A stretch of DNA of 59,670 nt from Actinomycetota bacterium (GCA_020444505.1 JAHLKU010000010.1:1-59670), one strand, 5' to 3'. Positions 1 to 7,573 are shown, counted from the first letter of the stretch. Made by a program: numbers and translations. Notes: generated by a model not told the origin, from the letters alone.

Positions 1-13
1 GCGGGCAACCGTC

Positions 14-334
14 CTACGAGCCGGTCGCCTCTTCGGGGTAGACGACCTTGAAGGACGGCTTGGCGGCGGGCATCTGCTGATGCATCCGGACCTCGAGGTA
101 GGTGCGGCCCGGGTAGCGGGAGTCCTCGAAGATCTCCACCTCGATGTCCCTGGGGAGCATCTCGGCGACCTTCAGCATCTCCCGGCGGTCCTCGGGGGTC
201 AGCCCCACGAACCGGGCGAACCCGCTGTGATCCACCTGACGGAGGATGTAGTCGGCGACGCGGCGGCGCCACGCCCTCCTCGATTGACCCTCTGACATCA
301 GTGGCACAGCGCTCCCCGGCCGACCGAACGACAC
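14..334 (-). CDS. Small protein of unknown function downstream of hydrogenase operon
   Basis: Encodes 106 residues that I do not recognise. The N-terminal third is basic (an Arg-rich stretch at about residues 18-27) and the rest is a mixed, soluble-looking sequence with no membrane segment, signal peptide or cysteine motif. The GTG start at 334 was chosen because a TAAGAT box at 342-347 lies 7 bases upstream with no Shine-Dalgarno sequence, the leaderless pattern seen at other genes here. An internal ATG at 298 (residue 13) is the alternative and would give 94 residues. It follows the hydrogenase protease in the same direction but is separated by 61 bases with a GC hairpin and has its own promoter-like box, so a link to hydrogen metabolism is only positional. 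Confidence 0.65.
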   Translation of the reverse strand: MSFGRPGSAVPLMSEGQSRRAWRRRVADYILRQVDHSGFARFVGLTPEDRREMLKVAEMLPRDIEVEIFEDSRYPGRTYLEVRMHQQMPAAKPSFKVVYPEEATGS

Positions 335-341
335 TGGTGTG

Positions 342-347
342 ATCTTA
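342..347 (-). promoter_or_regulatory. TAAGAT -10 box for leaderless start
   Basis: TAAGAT on the minus strand sits 7 bases before the GTG at 334, with no ribosome-binding site between. No clear -35 is visible. Fits the leaderless pattern repeated in this window. Confidence 0.4.
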
Positions 348-352
348 TGAGG

Positions 353-368
353 GGCGCCCTCCGGCGCC
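353..368 (-). terminator. Possible GC hairpin after hydrogenase operon
   Basis: GGCGCC, four bases, GGCGCC: a 6-bp stem with a CTCC loop just past the end of the hydrogenase protease gene. There is no T-tract, so termination is a guess. Confidence 0.3.
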
Positions 369-395
369 GGGGATTTCGACGGGGCCGCCGCCGGG

Positions 396-881
396 TCAGG
401 CCGGGTCGGCGACCAGGCGCTCGACCACGCCGACCACGGCCGGGACGGCCGCCCCGACCGGAGGGGTCATGGGGCCGCCGACGTTGGTGAGGTCCCCCGC
501 CTCGACGCCCACCAGCACCACGTCGCGGGGGGCGTGGAGGCCCAGCGCCCTGGCGAGGCCCAGCATCTCGAACAGTCCCAGCGAGTGCTGCCACCCGCCC
601 GGCGACGCGTCGATGTCGTCCTCCGCCCACACGTGGGTGGCCCCGGCCGGGGCGCGCCCGGTGGCCACCGCGTCCACCACCACCAGGCGGTCGACGTCGA
701 GCAGGTCGTCGAGCAGCCCCAGTCCGGCGAGGGACGACTCCACCACCTCGGCGTCGCTCAGACGGGAGCGGAGTTCGGCGGCCACCGCCGGGCCGACGGC
801 GTCGTCGGCCACCAGGGGGTTGCCGAGGCAGAGCACCCGCGTCCTCGAGGGAGGACGGTCAGCCGCGGGTGACTCTGCCAT
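396..881 (-). CDS. [NiFe]-hydrogenase maturation endopeptidase (HyaD/HybD/FrcD-type)
   Basis: 161 residues of the M52 hydrogenase maturation protease family. It shows the diagnostic N-terminal segment with GNPLVADD (family form GNxLxxDDGxG), where the acidic residues bind nickel of the immature large subunit, and a VVVDAV stretch after it. Family members cut the C-terminal tail off the hydrogenase large subunit after nickel insertion, in the cytoplasm. The upstream large subunit does carry a tail past its DPCxxCxxH motif, so a substrate is present next door. The ATG at 881 is preferred over the one at 887 because AGGGA lies five bases upstream. It overlaps the large-subunit gene by 23 bases and is the last gene of the operon. 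No hypABCDEF genes are in the window. Confidence 0.9.
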   Translation of the reverse strand: MAESPAADRPPSRTRVLCLGNPLVADDAVGPAVAAELRSRLSDAEVVESSLAGLGLLDDLLDVDRLVVVDAVATGRAPAGATHVWAEDDIDASPGGWQHSLGLFEMLGLARALGLHAPRDVVLVGVEAGDLTNVGGPMTPPVGAAVPAVVGVVERLVADPA

Positions 882-2367
882 CGGCATCCCTGCCGAGCGT
901 GCCGACCACCTCCCCGTCGGCGCCGCGAATCGTCACGAGAAGCGGCATCGATCCGGGGAGCGAGTGGGTGGCGCACGCATGGCACGGGTCGTAGGCCCGG
1001 AAGGCCATCTCGATCTTGTTGAGGATGCCGTCGTCGACCTTGCCGGCGCTGATCAGGCCCTTGGCGGCCTTGTCGACGCTCATGGCGATCCTGGCGGCGT
1101 TGTTCTGGGTGGCGACGATCAGGTTGGCCGCGGTGACGATCCCTCGCTCGTCGGTCTCGTAGTGGTGGAACAGCGTGCCTCGCGGCGCCTCGACGACGCC
1201 CATGCCGACGGTGGGGGTGGCGGTGGGCAGCACCCGCACCTCGGGGTCGGTCAGCACCGGGTCGGAGGTGATCTGCTGCAGCCGCTCGGCGGCGTAGAGC
1301 AGCTCCACCACCCGGGCCCAGTGATTGGCAAGGGTGTGGTGCACGGGCCGCCCGCCGAGCGTCTCGAACATCTCGTCGCGGGCGGCGGCGGCGAGCGGCG
1401 TGGCCATGCCGTCGGCGGCGTTGAGCCGCGCCAGCGGCGCGACCGAGAACAGGCCGCTGCCGGGGCCGTCCACGAAGCCCTGCCACCCGAACGACTTCAG
1501 GTAGGGGAACTTCACGTAGGTCCACGGCTCGACGTGCTCGGCGATGTGGTCTGCGTACTCCGCCGCGGTGAACGAGACGGTCTCGCCGCCGTCGGGGCCG
1601 ACCACGCGCACGGTGCCGTCGTAGAAGTTGACGTTGCCGTCGCCGTCGACCAGGCCCATGTAGTGGGTGCGGTGCGTGAAGGCGTCCGACGTGATCAGAT
1701 CCACGTACTCGGCGTTGCCCAGCACCACGTCCCGGAACACATCGAGGGTGAACGTGGCGAACTCGACGGCGTCGTCGGCGACCTCGCGGAACCCGGCCGC
1801 TTCCTCTTCCTTCACCCGGCGCGACACGCCGCCCGGCAGGCCGAACACCGGGTGGATCACCTTGCCGCCGGCCAGCGTGATGATCTCCCGCAGGCGGCGC
1901 CGCATGCCGATCACCTTCAGCCCCACCTCCTCGCCCACCTTGGCGATGACGCCGAGCACGTTGCGCTCGGCGGGCGGAGCGTCGGGGCCGACGACGAAGT
2001 CGGGGCCGCCGAGGAAGTAGAAGTGGAGGGCGTGGTCCTCGGCCATGAACGCCGAGTAGATCATCTCCCGAATAGCGCGGCCCGCCGGGGGCGGCTCGAC
2101 GCCGTACAGGGCGTCGATCGCCTTGGTGGCGGCCATGTGGTGCGCGGTCGGGCAGACGCCGCAGATGCGCGCCGTGATCTGCGGCATGTCCTCCACGGGG
2201 CGTCCCACCGCGAACTGCTCGAACCCGCGCAGTTCGGGGACCTGGAAGTAGGCGCGGTCCACCTCGCCGACGTCGTCGAGGAAGATCTCGATCTTCCCGT
2301 GGCCCTCGAGGCGGGTGATCGGGTCGATGGTGATCCGCCGCCCGTTGCCGTTGCCGTTCGATGCCAT
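859..2367 (-). CDS. mvhA: [NiFe]-hydrogenase large subunit, group 3c (MvhA-like)
   Basis: 502 residues; catalytic subunit that binds the NiFe(CN)2CO centre. The L1 motif RICGVCPTAHH (about residue 60-70) and the L2 motif DPCHACATH (near residue 460) supply the four Ni-ligating cysteines. About 35 residues follow the final His and would be removed by the neighbouring protease. Length and the ITIDPITRLEGHGKIEI start match MvhA/F420-non-reducing and related group 3 enzymes rather than membrane-bound group 1 enzymes. The ATG at 2367 is the first in-frame start after the small-subunit gene stop (11-base gap). No Tat signal or membrane anchor is encoded nearby, so the enzyme should be cytoplasmic. 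Assignment to group 3c rests mostly on the adjacent mvhD and hdrABC genes. Confidence 0.95.
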   Translation of the reverse strand: MASNGNGNGRRITIDPITRLEGHGKIEIFLDDVGEVDRAYFQVPELRGFEQFAVGRPVEDMPQITARICGVCPTAHHMAATKAIDALYGVEPPPAGRAIREMIYSAFMAEDHALHFYFLGGPDFVVGPDAPPAERNVLGVIAKVGEEVGLKVIGMRRRLREIITLAGGKVIHPVFGLPGGVSRRVKEEEAAGFREVADDAVEFATFTLDVFRDVVLGNAEYVDLITSDAFTHRTHYMGLVDGDGNVNFYDGTVRVVGPDGGETVSFTAAEYADHIAEHVEPWTYVKFPYLKSFGWQGFVDGPGSGLFSVAPLARLNAADGMATPLAAAARDEMFETLGGRPVHHTLANHWARVVELLYAAERLQQITSDPVLTDPEVRVLPTATPTVGMGVVEAPRGTLFHHYETDERGIVTAANLIVATQNNAARIAMSVDKAAKGLISAGKVDDGILNKIEMAFRAYDPCHACATHSLPGSMPLLVTIRGADGEVVGTLGRDADGRVTRG

Positions 2368-2378
2368 GGCCGTCCTTC

Positions 2379-3362
2379 CTACTCCGTCGCCCCGGCCGGC
2401 TGCCGCTTGCGCACCAGCAGCGAGTGCGGCAGGCCGTACCGGTAGAAGGTCCCGATGGGGTCGGGGATGGTGCTGAGGATCCGCTCGATCTCCTCGGGGT
2501 CGTCGGCGCCGACCAGCGAGGCGATCGCCCCCGCCGCCTTGGCGCCGTGGTCGCGGACCGAACTGGTGGGCCCGAAGCACCCGGTGCACGGCATGTTGGC
2601 GCCGATGCACAGCGCCCCACAGCCCGCCCGGGTGGCGGGACCGAGGCACAGCAGGCCCTGGGCGAGCAGGCAGGTGTCCTCGTCGGCGATGATCTGGTGG
2701 GGGCGCTTGAACTCGGTGATGGTCAGGTCGTCCGGCTTGGTGTCCCTGCGGTCGCACTCGCTGCACAGGGCCACGTCGGGCGCCAGCACGGTGCCGGCGG
2801 GCGGCAGGTCGCCCGACAGCAGCGCGCCGACGGCGGCGGCGATGATGTTCGGGGTGGGTGCGCACCCCGGCACCACGTAGTCCACCGTGGTCACCTGGTC
2901 CAGGGCCCGCACCGTGTCGTGGAACCCCGGCAGCGTCACCCGGTGCCCGTTGGAGGCGTACTCGGTCTTGGGCACCACGCCGTCGGGGTTGTCGGTGGTG
3001 GGCGAGGTCCGGTACACCCGGTCGAAGATCGCCTCCTTGTCCCACAGGTTCGCCAGGCCGGGGATGCCTCCCATGTGCGAGCACGAGCCGAACGCCACCA
3101 TCACCCGGGCCTTGCGGCGCAGCAGGTGGACCATCTCCTCCTGCTCGTCGGTGCGCACCGCGCCGTTGACGAAGGCCGCCAGGATCTCGCCATCCTCCAT
3201 GGCCTCGACGTCGGCGCGCTTGGAATCGAGCGCCACCGGCCAGAACACGATGTCCACCGCGTCGGCCACGCCCAGCAGGTCTTCGGCGAGGTCCACCACC
3301 GCCTCCTCGCACCCCCCGCAGGAGGCCAGCCAGTAGAACGCCACCTTCGGCTTGGCCGTCAT
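2379..3362 (-). CDS. mvhG: [NiFe]-hydrogenase small subunit (MvhG-like)
   Basis: 327 residues. The electron-transfer subunit starts MTAKPKVAFYWLASCGGCEEA, with the proximal cluster CxxC at the N-terminus, then GSCSHMGG and PGCAPTPN, which complete the proximal [4Fe-4S] site. The C-terminal half has CSECDRRDTK and a dense Cys region (about residues 230-265: CLLAQGLLCLG, CGALCIG, CTGC) for medial and distal clusters. There is no twin-arginine signal, as expected for a cytoplasmic group 3 enzyme. It overlaps mvhD by ATGA (3359-3362), implying coupled translation. It should pass electrons from the NiFe site to MvhD and then HdrA. Confidence 0.94.
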   Translation of the reverse strand: MTAKPKVAFYWLASCGGCEEAVVDLAEDLLGVADAVDIVFWPVALDSKRADVEAMEDGEILAAFVNGAVRTDEQEEMVHLLRRKARVMVAFGSCSHMGGIPGLANLWDKEAIFDRVYRTSPTTDNPDGVVPKTEYASNGHRVTLPGFHDTVRALDQVTTVDYVVPGCAPTPNIIAAAVGALLSGDLPPAGTVLAPDVALCSECDRRDTKPDDLTITEFKRPHQIIADEDTCLLAQGLLCLGPATRAGCGALCIGANMPCTGCFGPTSSVRDHGAKAAGAIASLVGADDPEEIERILSTIPDPIGTFYRYGLPHSLLVRKRQPAGATE

Positions 3363-3841
3363 GCCGGCACCTCCTCGCGCCGTGGCGCCGCCGGCGCCAC
3401 GGCGCCGTCCGGCAGGCGGAACGGGCCGAGGGCGCGGATCTGGTCGGCCATCTCGTTCATGACGTCGCGGAGGCGGTCGGCTTCGGCCGCCGAGATCCAC
3501 TCCAGCCGGATGCGCTCTTCCTCGACGCCGAGATCGGTGAGCATCCTCCGCAGCAGCGTGAACCGCCGCAGCGCCTTGGTGTTGCCCTCCTGGTAGTGGC
3601 AGTCGCCGGGATGGCAGCCGCCGATGAGCACGCCGTCGGCGCCCTTGGCGAAGGCATCGAAGACGAACTGCGGGTCGACCCGGCCCGAGCACATCACCCG
3701 GATGATCCTGGCGTTGGGGGCGTACTTCATCCGGGACGTCCCGGCGAGGTCCGCAGCCAGGTAGGTGCACCAGTTGCAGAAGAACGCCACGATCGTCGGC
3801 TCGAAGGCGGCGGCGGTCTCGGTGGTGTCGGTGTCAGACAT
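3359..3841 (-). CDS. mvhD: MvhD-like iron-sulfur linker subunit between hydrogenase and HdrA
   Basis: 160 residues of the methyl-viologen-reducing hydrogenase delta family. Visible cysteine motifs are CNWCTY (residues about 22-27), MCSGRVDP (about 50-57) and GCHPGDCHYQEGN (about 74-86), the expected [2Fe-2S]-binding set. In methanogens MvhD docks the hydrogenase onto HdrA and carries electrons between them. Here it sits exactly between hdrA and mvhG, overlapping hdrA by 8 bases and mvhG by 4, which strongly supports one physical complex. The last 20 residues, Ala/Pro-rich, look like an unstructured tail. Confidence 0.93.
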   Translation of the reverse strand: MSDTDTTETAAAFEPTIVAFFCNWCTYLAADLAGTSRMKYAPNARIIRVMCSGRVDPQFVFDAFAKGADGVLIGGCHPGDCHYQEGNTKALRRFTLLRRMLTDLGVEEERIRLEWISAAEADRLRDVMNEMADQIRALGPFRLPDGAVAPAAPRREEVPA

Positions 3842-5813
3842 GGGTCAGCACTCCCAGGATCTCCTCGAAGATCTCCTCGTCCTCGAACAGGTTCTGCCGG
3901 ATCGCCCCCGAGGGGCAGGCGGCGACGCAGGTGCCGCAGCCCTTGCAGAGCACCTCGTTGATCACGGCCTTCCCGTCCACGATCGAGATGGCGCTGAACG
4001 GACACATGCCCACGCAGGTGCGGCACCCCGAGCAGCGCTCCTCCACCACGAAGGCGGTGTTGGGCTCGAGTTCGATGTGGCCTGCGTCGATCAGCGCCAG
4101 CGCCTCGGCGGCGGCGGCGCCGGCCTGAGCCACCGTGTCGGGGATGTCCTTGGGGCCCTGGCAGGCGCCTGCGAGGAACACCCCGTCGGTGAAGGTGCTC
4201 ACCGGCGCCAGCTTCGGGTGGCGCTCGGTGAAGAACCCGCCCGACCCGCACGTGATGTTGAAGGTGCGGCGCACGTCCTCGGCATCCGGCTGGGGCTCGA
4301 GGCCGGTGGCCAGCACCACCATGTCCACCGGGATCTTGCGCACCATGCCGGCGAGCGTGTCCTCGGCCTGCAGCACCACCCTGCCGGTGTTGCCGGCCTC
4401 CGGGTAGACGTCGGCGACCTTGCCCCGGATGAAGTGGACGCCCTCCTCCTCCACCCGGTTGTAGAACTCCTCGAAGCCCTTCCCGGGCGTCCGCATGTCG
4501 ATGTAGAACTCGTAGATCTCGGCGTCGGTCTTCTCCTTCAGGAGGTGCGCCAGCTTCAGCGAGTACATGCAGCACACCCGCGAGCAGTACTCGTTGGTGT
4601 TCTTGTCGCGGCTCCCGATGCAGTGGATGATCCCGATCGAGGTCGGCGTGCTGCCGTCCCGCAGCACGATGCTGCCCTCGGTGGGCCCGGAGGCGTTGAC
4701 CAGGCGCTCCACCTCGAGCGCCGTGTAGACGGCGTCGAGGCGCCCGTAGCCGTACTGGGGCAGCCGGGAGGCCTCGAACGCCTGGAACCCGGTGGCGAGG
4801 ATGATCGCCCCCACCGTGACCTCGTCGTAGGTGACCTCCTGCTGGAAATCGATGGCGTTGCGCTCGGCGCACACCTCGACGCAGGTCTTCTTCCGGCACC
4901 CGGCGCGGAACTCGATGCAGGCCTCCGGATCGATCACGACCACCTGGGGGACGGCCTGGGGGAAGGGGATGTAGATCGGCTTGCGCTTGCTGAGCCCCAG
5001 GTTGAACTCGTCGGGGGTCTTGCCGTTGCGGAACACGCAGGCGTCGATGCACTCGAGGCACCCGACGCAGGCGTCCTCGATCACGAACCGCGGGTGGTGC
5101 TTGACGCGCACCCGGTAGTCGCCGACGAAGCCCGACACCTCCTCCACCTCCGACATCGTCATGATCTGGATGTTGGGGTGGGCGCGGACCTGGGTCATCT
5201 TCGGGGTGAGGATGCAGGCGGCGCAGTCCAGGGTGGGGAAGGTCTTGTCGAACATCGCCATGTGGCCGCCGATGCTCGGCTCCCGCTCGACCAGGTACAC
5301 CTGCTTGCCGGCGTTCGCCAGCGTCAGCGCGGCGTGGATGCCGGCGATGCCGCCGCCGACCACCATCACCCTGGGGTCGATCGGCACCCGGCGGGGCTCC
5401 AGCGGCTCGTGGAAGCGGACCCTCCGCACCGCAGCGCGGATCAGGTCGTTGGCCTTGGCGGTGGCGGCGGCGATGTCGCGGTGCACCCACGAGTCGTGCT
5501 CGCGGATGTTGACCATCTGGAAGAAGTACGGGTTGATGCCGCCCTCGCCGACCGCGCCCCGGAACGTCTCCTCGTGCAGGCACGGCGAGCAGGAGGCCAC
5601 CACCACCCGCTCCAGCCCGAACTCGGCGATGTCGTGCTTGATCAGCTCCTGACCGGGGTCGGAGCACATGTACTTGTAGTCACGCGACAGGACGACGCCG
5701 GGGAGGCTCTCGGCGGCGTCCCGCACGGCGGCCACGTCCACGGTGGAGGCGATGTTGGTGCCGCAGTGGCACACGTACACGCCGATGCGGGGGGTGCCGT
5801 TGGGCTCACGCAT
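3834..5813 (-). CDS. hdrA: Heterodisulfide reductase subunit A-like, FAD and iron-sulfur electron-bifurcating subunit
   Basis: 659 residues, the usual length of methanogen HdrA. An N-terminal Cys domain (CHCG at 15-18, MCS near 50, CSPCLHEETF near 75) precedes an FAD-binding Rossmann fold with GGGIAGIHAALTLANAG starting at residue 153. LDCAACILTP supplies a further cluster site, CVGCLECIDAC a ferredoxin-like insert, and NEYCSRVCCMYSLKLAHLLKEK plus FYIDMRTPGKGFEEFYNR are typical HdrA signatures. Two C-terminal ferredoxin motifs (CSGCRTCVGMCP, CKGCGTCVAACP) end the protein. HdrA flavin splits electron pairs between ferredoxin and the HdrBC disulfide site. It overlaps hdrB (8 bases) and mvhD (8 bases). 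No fused or neighbouring FloxABCD or formate dehydrogenase genes are seen, so the hydrogenase is the likely electron entry. Confidence 0.94.
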   Translation of the reverse strand: MREPNGTPRIGVYVCHCGTNIASTVDVAAVRDAAESLPGVVLSRDYKYMCSDPGQELIKHDIAEFGLERVVVASCSPCLHEETFRGAVGEGGINPYFFQMVNIREHDSWVHRDIAAATAKANDLIRAAVRRVRFHEPLEPRRVPIDPRVMVVGGGIAGIHAALTLANAGKQVYLVEREPSIGGHMAMFDKTFPTLDCAACILTPKMTQVRAHPNIQIMTMSEVEEVSGFVGDYRVRVKHHPRFVIEDACVGCLECIDACVFRNGKTPDEFNLGLSKRKPIYIPFPQAVPQVVVIDPEACIEFRAGCRKKTCVEVCAERNAIDFQQEVTYDEVTVGAIILATGFQAFEASRLPQYGYGRLDAVYTALEVERLVNASGPTEGSIVLRDGSTPTSIGIIHCIGSRDKNTNEYCSRVCCMYSLKLAHLLKEKTDAEIYEFYIDMRTPGKGFEEFYNRVEEEGVHFIRGKVADVYPEAGNTGRVVLQAEDTLAGMVRKIPVDMVVLATGLEPQPDAEDVRRTFNITCGSGGFFTERHPKLAPVSTFTDGVFLAGACQGPKDIPDTVAQAGAAAAEALALIDAGHIELEPNTAFVVEERCSGCRTCVGMCPFSAISIVDGKAVINEVLCKGCGTCVAACPSGAIRQNLFEDEEIFEEILGVLTHV

Positions 5814-6717
5814 CGGACGACCTCCCCGCCAGGACGGGCTTCACGTCGACGAAGCTCCGCTGCAGGCCGAGGGCCCGGTGGGACAAGCCCATCGCCAGCC
5901 CGAGCAACTGGGTGAAGTAGAGGATCGGGATCCGCCCCTTCTTGCCCAGCCGCTTGAACGCCTTGGACTGGTAGGCCTCCAGGTTGAACTGGCACAGCGG
6001 GCAGGCCACCGCGATCACGTCCGCTCCCCTGGCGATGGCGTCCTCGAGCAGCATCGCCACGAGGTCCACCCCCACGTCGGGCATGGTCATCATCTGGCTC
6101 GCCCCGCAGCACCGCGTCTTGAACGGGTAGTCGCCGAGCACGTCGCACCCTGCCGCCTCGAGCAGGCGGTCCATGGTCACCGGGTCGTACTGGTCGTCGA
6201 ACGGCGCCAGCGGGCGCACGATCTGGCACCCGTAGTACGGGGCCACCGTGAGGCCCTCCAGCGGCTCGGTGACGGCGGCCGCCACCGTCTCCACCCCGAC
6301 GTCGTTGACCAGCACGTCCAGCGGATGGCGGATCGGCACGCTGGCGTCGTACGACAGCGGGGCCGGGCCGTCGCCGTTGGGGATCGTGCACGTGGCCTGG
6401 AGCGCACCGCACACCACCGAGCAGAGCCCCGGGTCGTCGGCGAGGTGGCCGGCGGTCTTGGAGAGCACCAGCCAGCAGGCGTTGCAGGGGGCGATGAGGT
6501 CGCGCCCGTCGGCCGCGGCGATCGCCAGGTTCCTGGTGGCGAGGGTGGTCGCCTGCAGTTCGTCCACCGCCATGTAGGCGGTCGCCCCGCAGCAGTTCCA
6601 ATCCGGCAGTTCGTCGAGCCGGATGTCGAGCGCCTCGGCCACCGCCAGCAGCGACTCCTCGTACGGCTTGCCGGTGCCCTTCAGCGAGCAGCCGGGGTAG
6701 TACTGGTACCCGCTCAC
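5806..6717 (-). CDS. hdrB: Heterodisulfide reductase subunit B-like (two CCG domains)
   Basis: 303 residues with both CCG cysteine motifs intact. The first is C10, C42-C43, C78xxC81 (NWNCCGATA-type, APCNAC). The second is PYYGCQIV, TRCCGASQM and ACPLCQFNLE. In methanogens these bind the two noncubane [4Fe-4S] clusters that cleave the CoM-S-S-CoB disulfide. Complete motifs suggest true disulfide or thiol chemistry here, although CoM and CoB are not expected in an actinobacterium and the substrate is unknown. The start is GTG at 6717, overlapping the hdrC stop as GTGA. In the N-terminal motif YYPGCSLKGTGKPYEES the spacing matches the family. Confidence 0.93.
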   Translation of the reverse strand: MSGYQYYPGCSLKGTGKPYEESLLAVAEALDIRLDELPDWNCCGATAYMAVDELQATTLATRNLAIAAADGRDLIAPCNACWLVLSKTAGHLADDPGLCSVVCGALQATCTIPNGDGPAPLSYDASVPIRHPLDVLVNDVGVETVAAAVTEPLEGLTVAPYYGCQIVRPLAPFDDQYDPVTMDRLLEAAGCDVLGDYPFKTRCCGASQMMTMPDVGVDLVAMLLEDAIARGADVIAVACPLCQFNLEAYQSKAFKRLGKKGRIPILYFTQLLGLAMGLSHRALGLQRSFVDVKPVLAGRSSDA

Positions 6718-7307
6718 GATGCCGCCACCTCCTCCCGTTCCCGCTCGACCCGATCGAGCAGGGCCGTCAACTCCTTCCGGCGGCGGATCCGGTCGAGCTT
6801 CAGTGAGATCCGCCCGGTCCGCACGGCGTTGACCCCCATGGGGAGCATCCCCACGTAGCGGTGGACGCCGGAGCGGAGCGCGAGGCCCGCGATGAGGTAG
6901 GCCTCCGACATCCGGCCGCGGCGGTGCACCATGCGGGAGAACTGCTTCGCCATCACCGCCACCGGGTGCCGCTTGGGCGCCTTGCCCGCCTCGATCGCCT
7001 TGCGCTTCAGCGCGTACATGACGTCGGTGACCGGGATCTGCTGCGGGCACGCCACGGTGCAGGCGTAGCAACTGGTGCAGAGCCAGATCGTGTTGCTCCC
7101 GAGCACGTCGTCCGCCCAGCCCTCGCGGGCCAGGTACATCAGCTTGCGGGGGCCCAGGTCCATGTGGCTGGCGAGCGGGCAGCTGCCGCTGCACACCCCG
7201 CAGTGGATGCACTCACGCAGTTTCTCCTCGCCCACCAGGCCGGTGAACCAGGCGGCGAACTCGGGGTCGCGGTCGGCCTCGATGCGAATCATCGGTTCGG
7301 TGGCCAT
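6714..7307 (-). CDS. hdrC: Heterodisulfide reductase subunit C-like (two [4Fe-4S] ferredoxin)
   Basis: 197 residues. Two classic motifs, CIHCGVCSGSCPLAS (about residues 32-46) and CTSCYACTVACPQQIP (about 72-87), bind two cubane clusters that wire HdrA to HdrB. The region after residue 120 is basic and helical with no membrane segment, so the complex is cytoplasmic rather than HdrDE-like. It is the first conventional gene of the operon. The ATG at 7307 has a strong AAGGAGAGG sequence six bases upstream. It is preceded by a roughly 200-base leader from the best promoter candidate, which holds a possible 63-codon ORF that overlaps this start. Confidence 0.93.
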   Translation of the reverse strand: MATEPMIRIEADRDPEFAAWFTGLVGEEKLRECIHCGVCSGSCPLASHMDLGPRKLMYLAREGWADDVLGSNTIWLCTSCYACTVACPQQIPVTDVMYALKRKAIEAGKAPKRHPVAVMAKQFSRMVHRRGRMSEAYLIAGLALRSGVHRYVGMLPMGVNAVRTGRISLKLDRIRRRKELTALLDRVEREREEVAAS

Positions 7308-7480
7308 CCAACCTCTCCTTGGGGACGGCGGGCGGACGCGAACGGCGGGCGACGCCCGGCGAGGGGTGCGGAGGGTCGCCGGCAGCACGCCGCCGTGGGG
7401 GCGGCGGCCGCCGGGCGGCTGAGCGGCGGGTCGGCGTCGACCTCCCCGAGGGCGGGCGGCGAGACCGATGTGGCCGGCAT
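7289..7480 (-). CDS. Possible 63-residue leader ORF upstream of hdrC
   Basis: ATG at 7480 is preceded by GGAGG with six bases spacing, better than most starts in this window, and lies about 30 bases after the predicted transcription start. The ORF ends at 7289, 19 bases inside hdrC, so its translation could be coupled to hdrC. The peptide is Pro/Ala/Arg-rich with a CC pair and resembles no family I know. It may equally be chance in GC-rich sequence; protein-level conservation would decide. Confidence 0.3.
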   Translation of the reverse strand: MPATSVSPPALGEVDADPPLSRPAAAAPTAACCRRPSAPLAGRRPPFASARRPQGEVGWPPNR

Positions 7481-7499
7481 GGACGACCTCCGTGTCCGT

Positions 7500-7517
7500 C
7501 CGTCATCGCGATGACGG
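7500..7517. promoter_or_regulatory. 18-bp perfect palindrome, candidate operator of the hydrogenase operon
   Basis: CCGTCATCGCGATGACGG is a perfect inverted repeat. It spans the predicted transcription start (about 7514) of the hdr-mvh operon, the place a repressor would bind. No regulator gene lies next to the operon, so the binding protein is unknown. Confidence 0.5.
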
Positions 7518-7520
7518 GAC

Positions 7521-7549
7521 TGATAAGCACACGGTGGAACCCTCGATAA
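7521..7549 (-). promoter_or_regulatory. Candidate promoter of the hdr-mvh operon
   Basis: On the minus strand TTATCG (7544-7549) and TTATCA (7521-7526) are separated by 17 bases and would act as -35 and -10. Both are weak matches; the repeated TTATC element could instead be a regulator site. Start would fall near 7514 inside the palindrome, about 200 bases before hdrC. Confidence 0.35.
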
Positions 7550-7559
7550 CCGAAGGTAA

Positions 7560-7573
7560 GAGTCCTTGGTCCC
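7560..7573. promoter_or_regulatory. DosR-box-like imperfect palindrome
   Basis: GAGTCCTTGGTCCC (other strand GGGACCAAGGACTC) resembles the mycobacterial hypoxia box GGGACTWWAGTCCC in 10 of 14 positions and lies just upstream of the candidate promoter, where an activator would sit. Similarity is moderate and no dosR gene is in the window. Confidence 0.25.

Noticed and set aside
469-2445. Long plus-strand open frame opposite the hydrogenase protease and large-subunit genes
   Set aside because: High GC content and codon bias of the minus-strand genes leave the antisense frame open; its translation is low-complexity with no family motifs, while the minus strand encodes clear hydrogenase proteins.
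3834-5813. HdrA checked for an internal TGA selenocysteine or a frameshift
   Set aside because: The frame is open throughout with all expected Cys motifs, so no selenocysteine or frameshift is needed.
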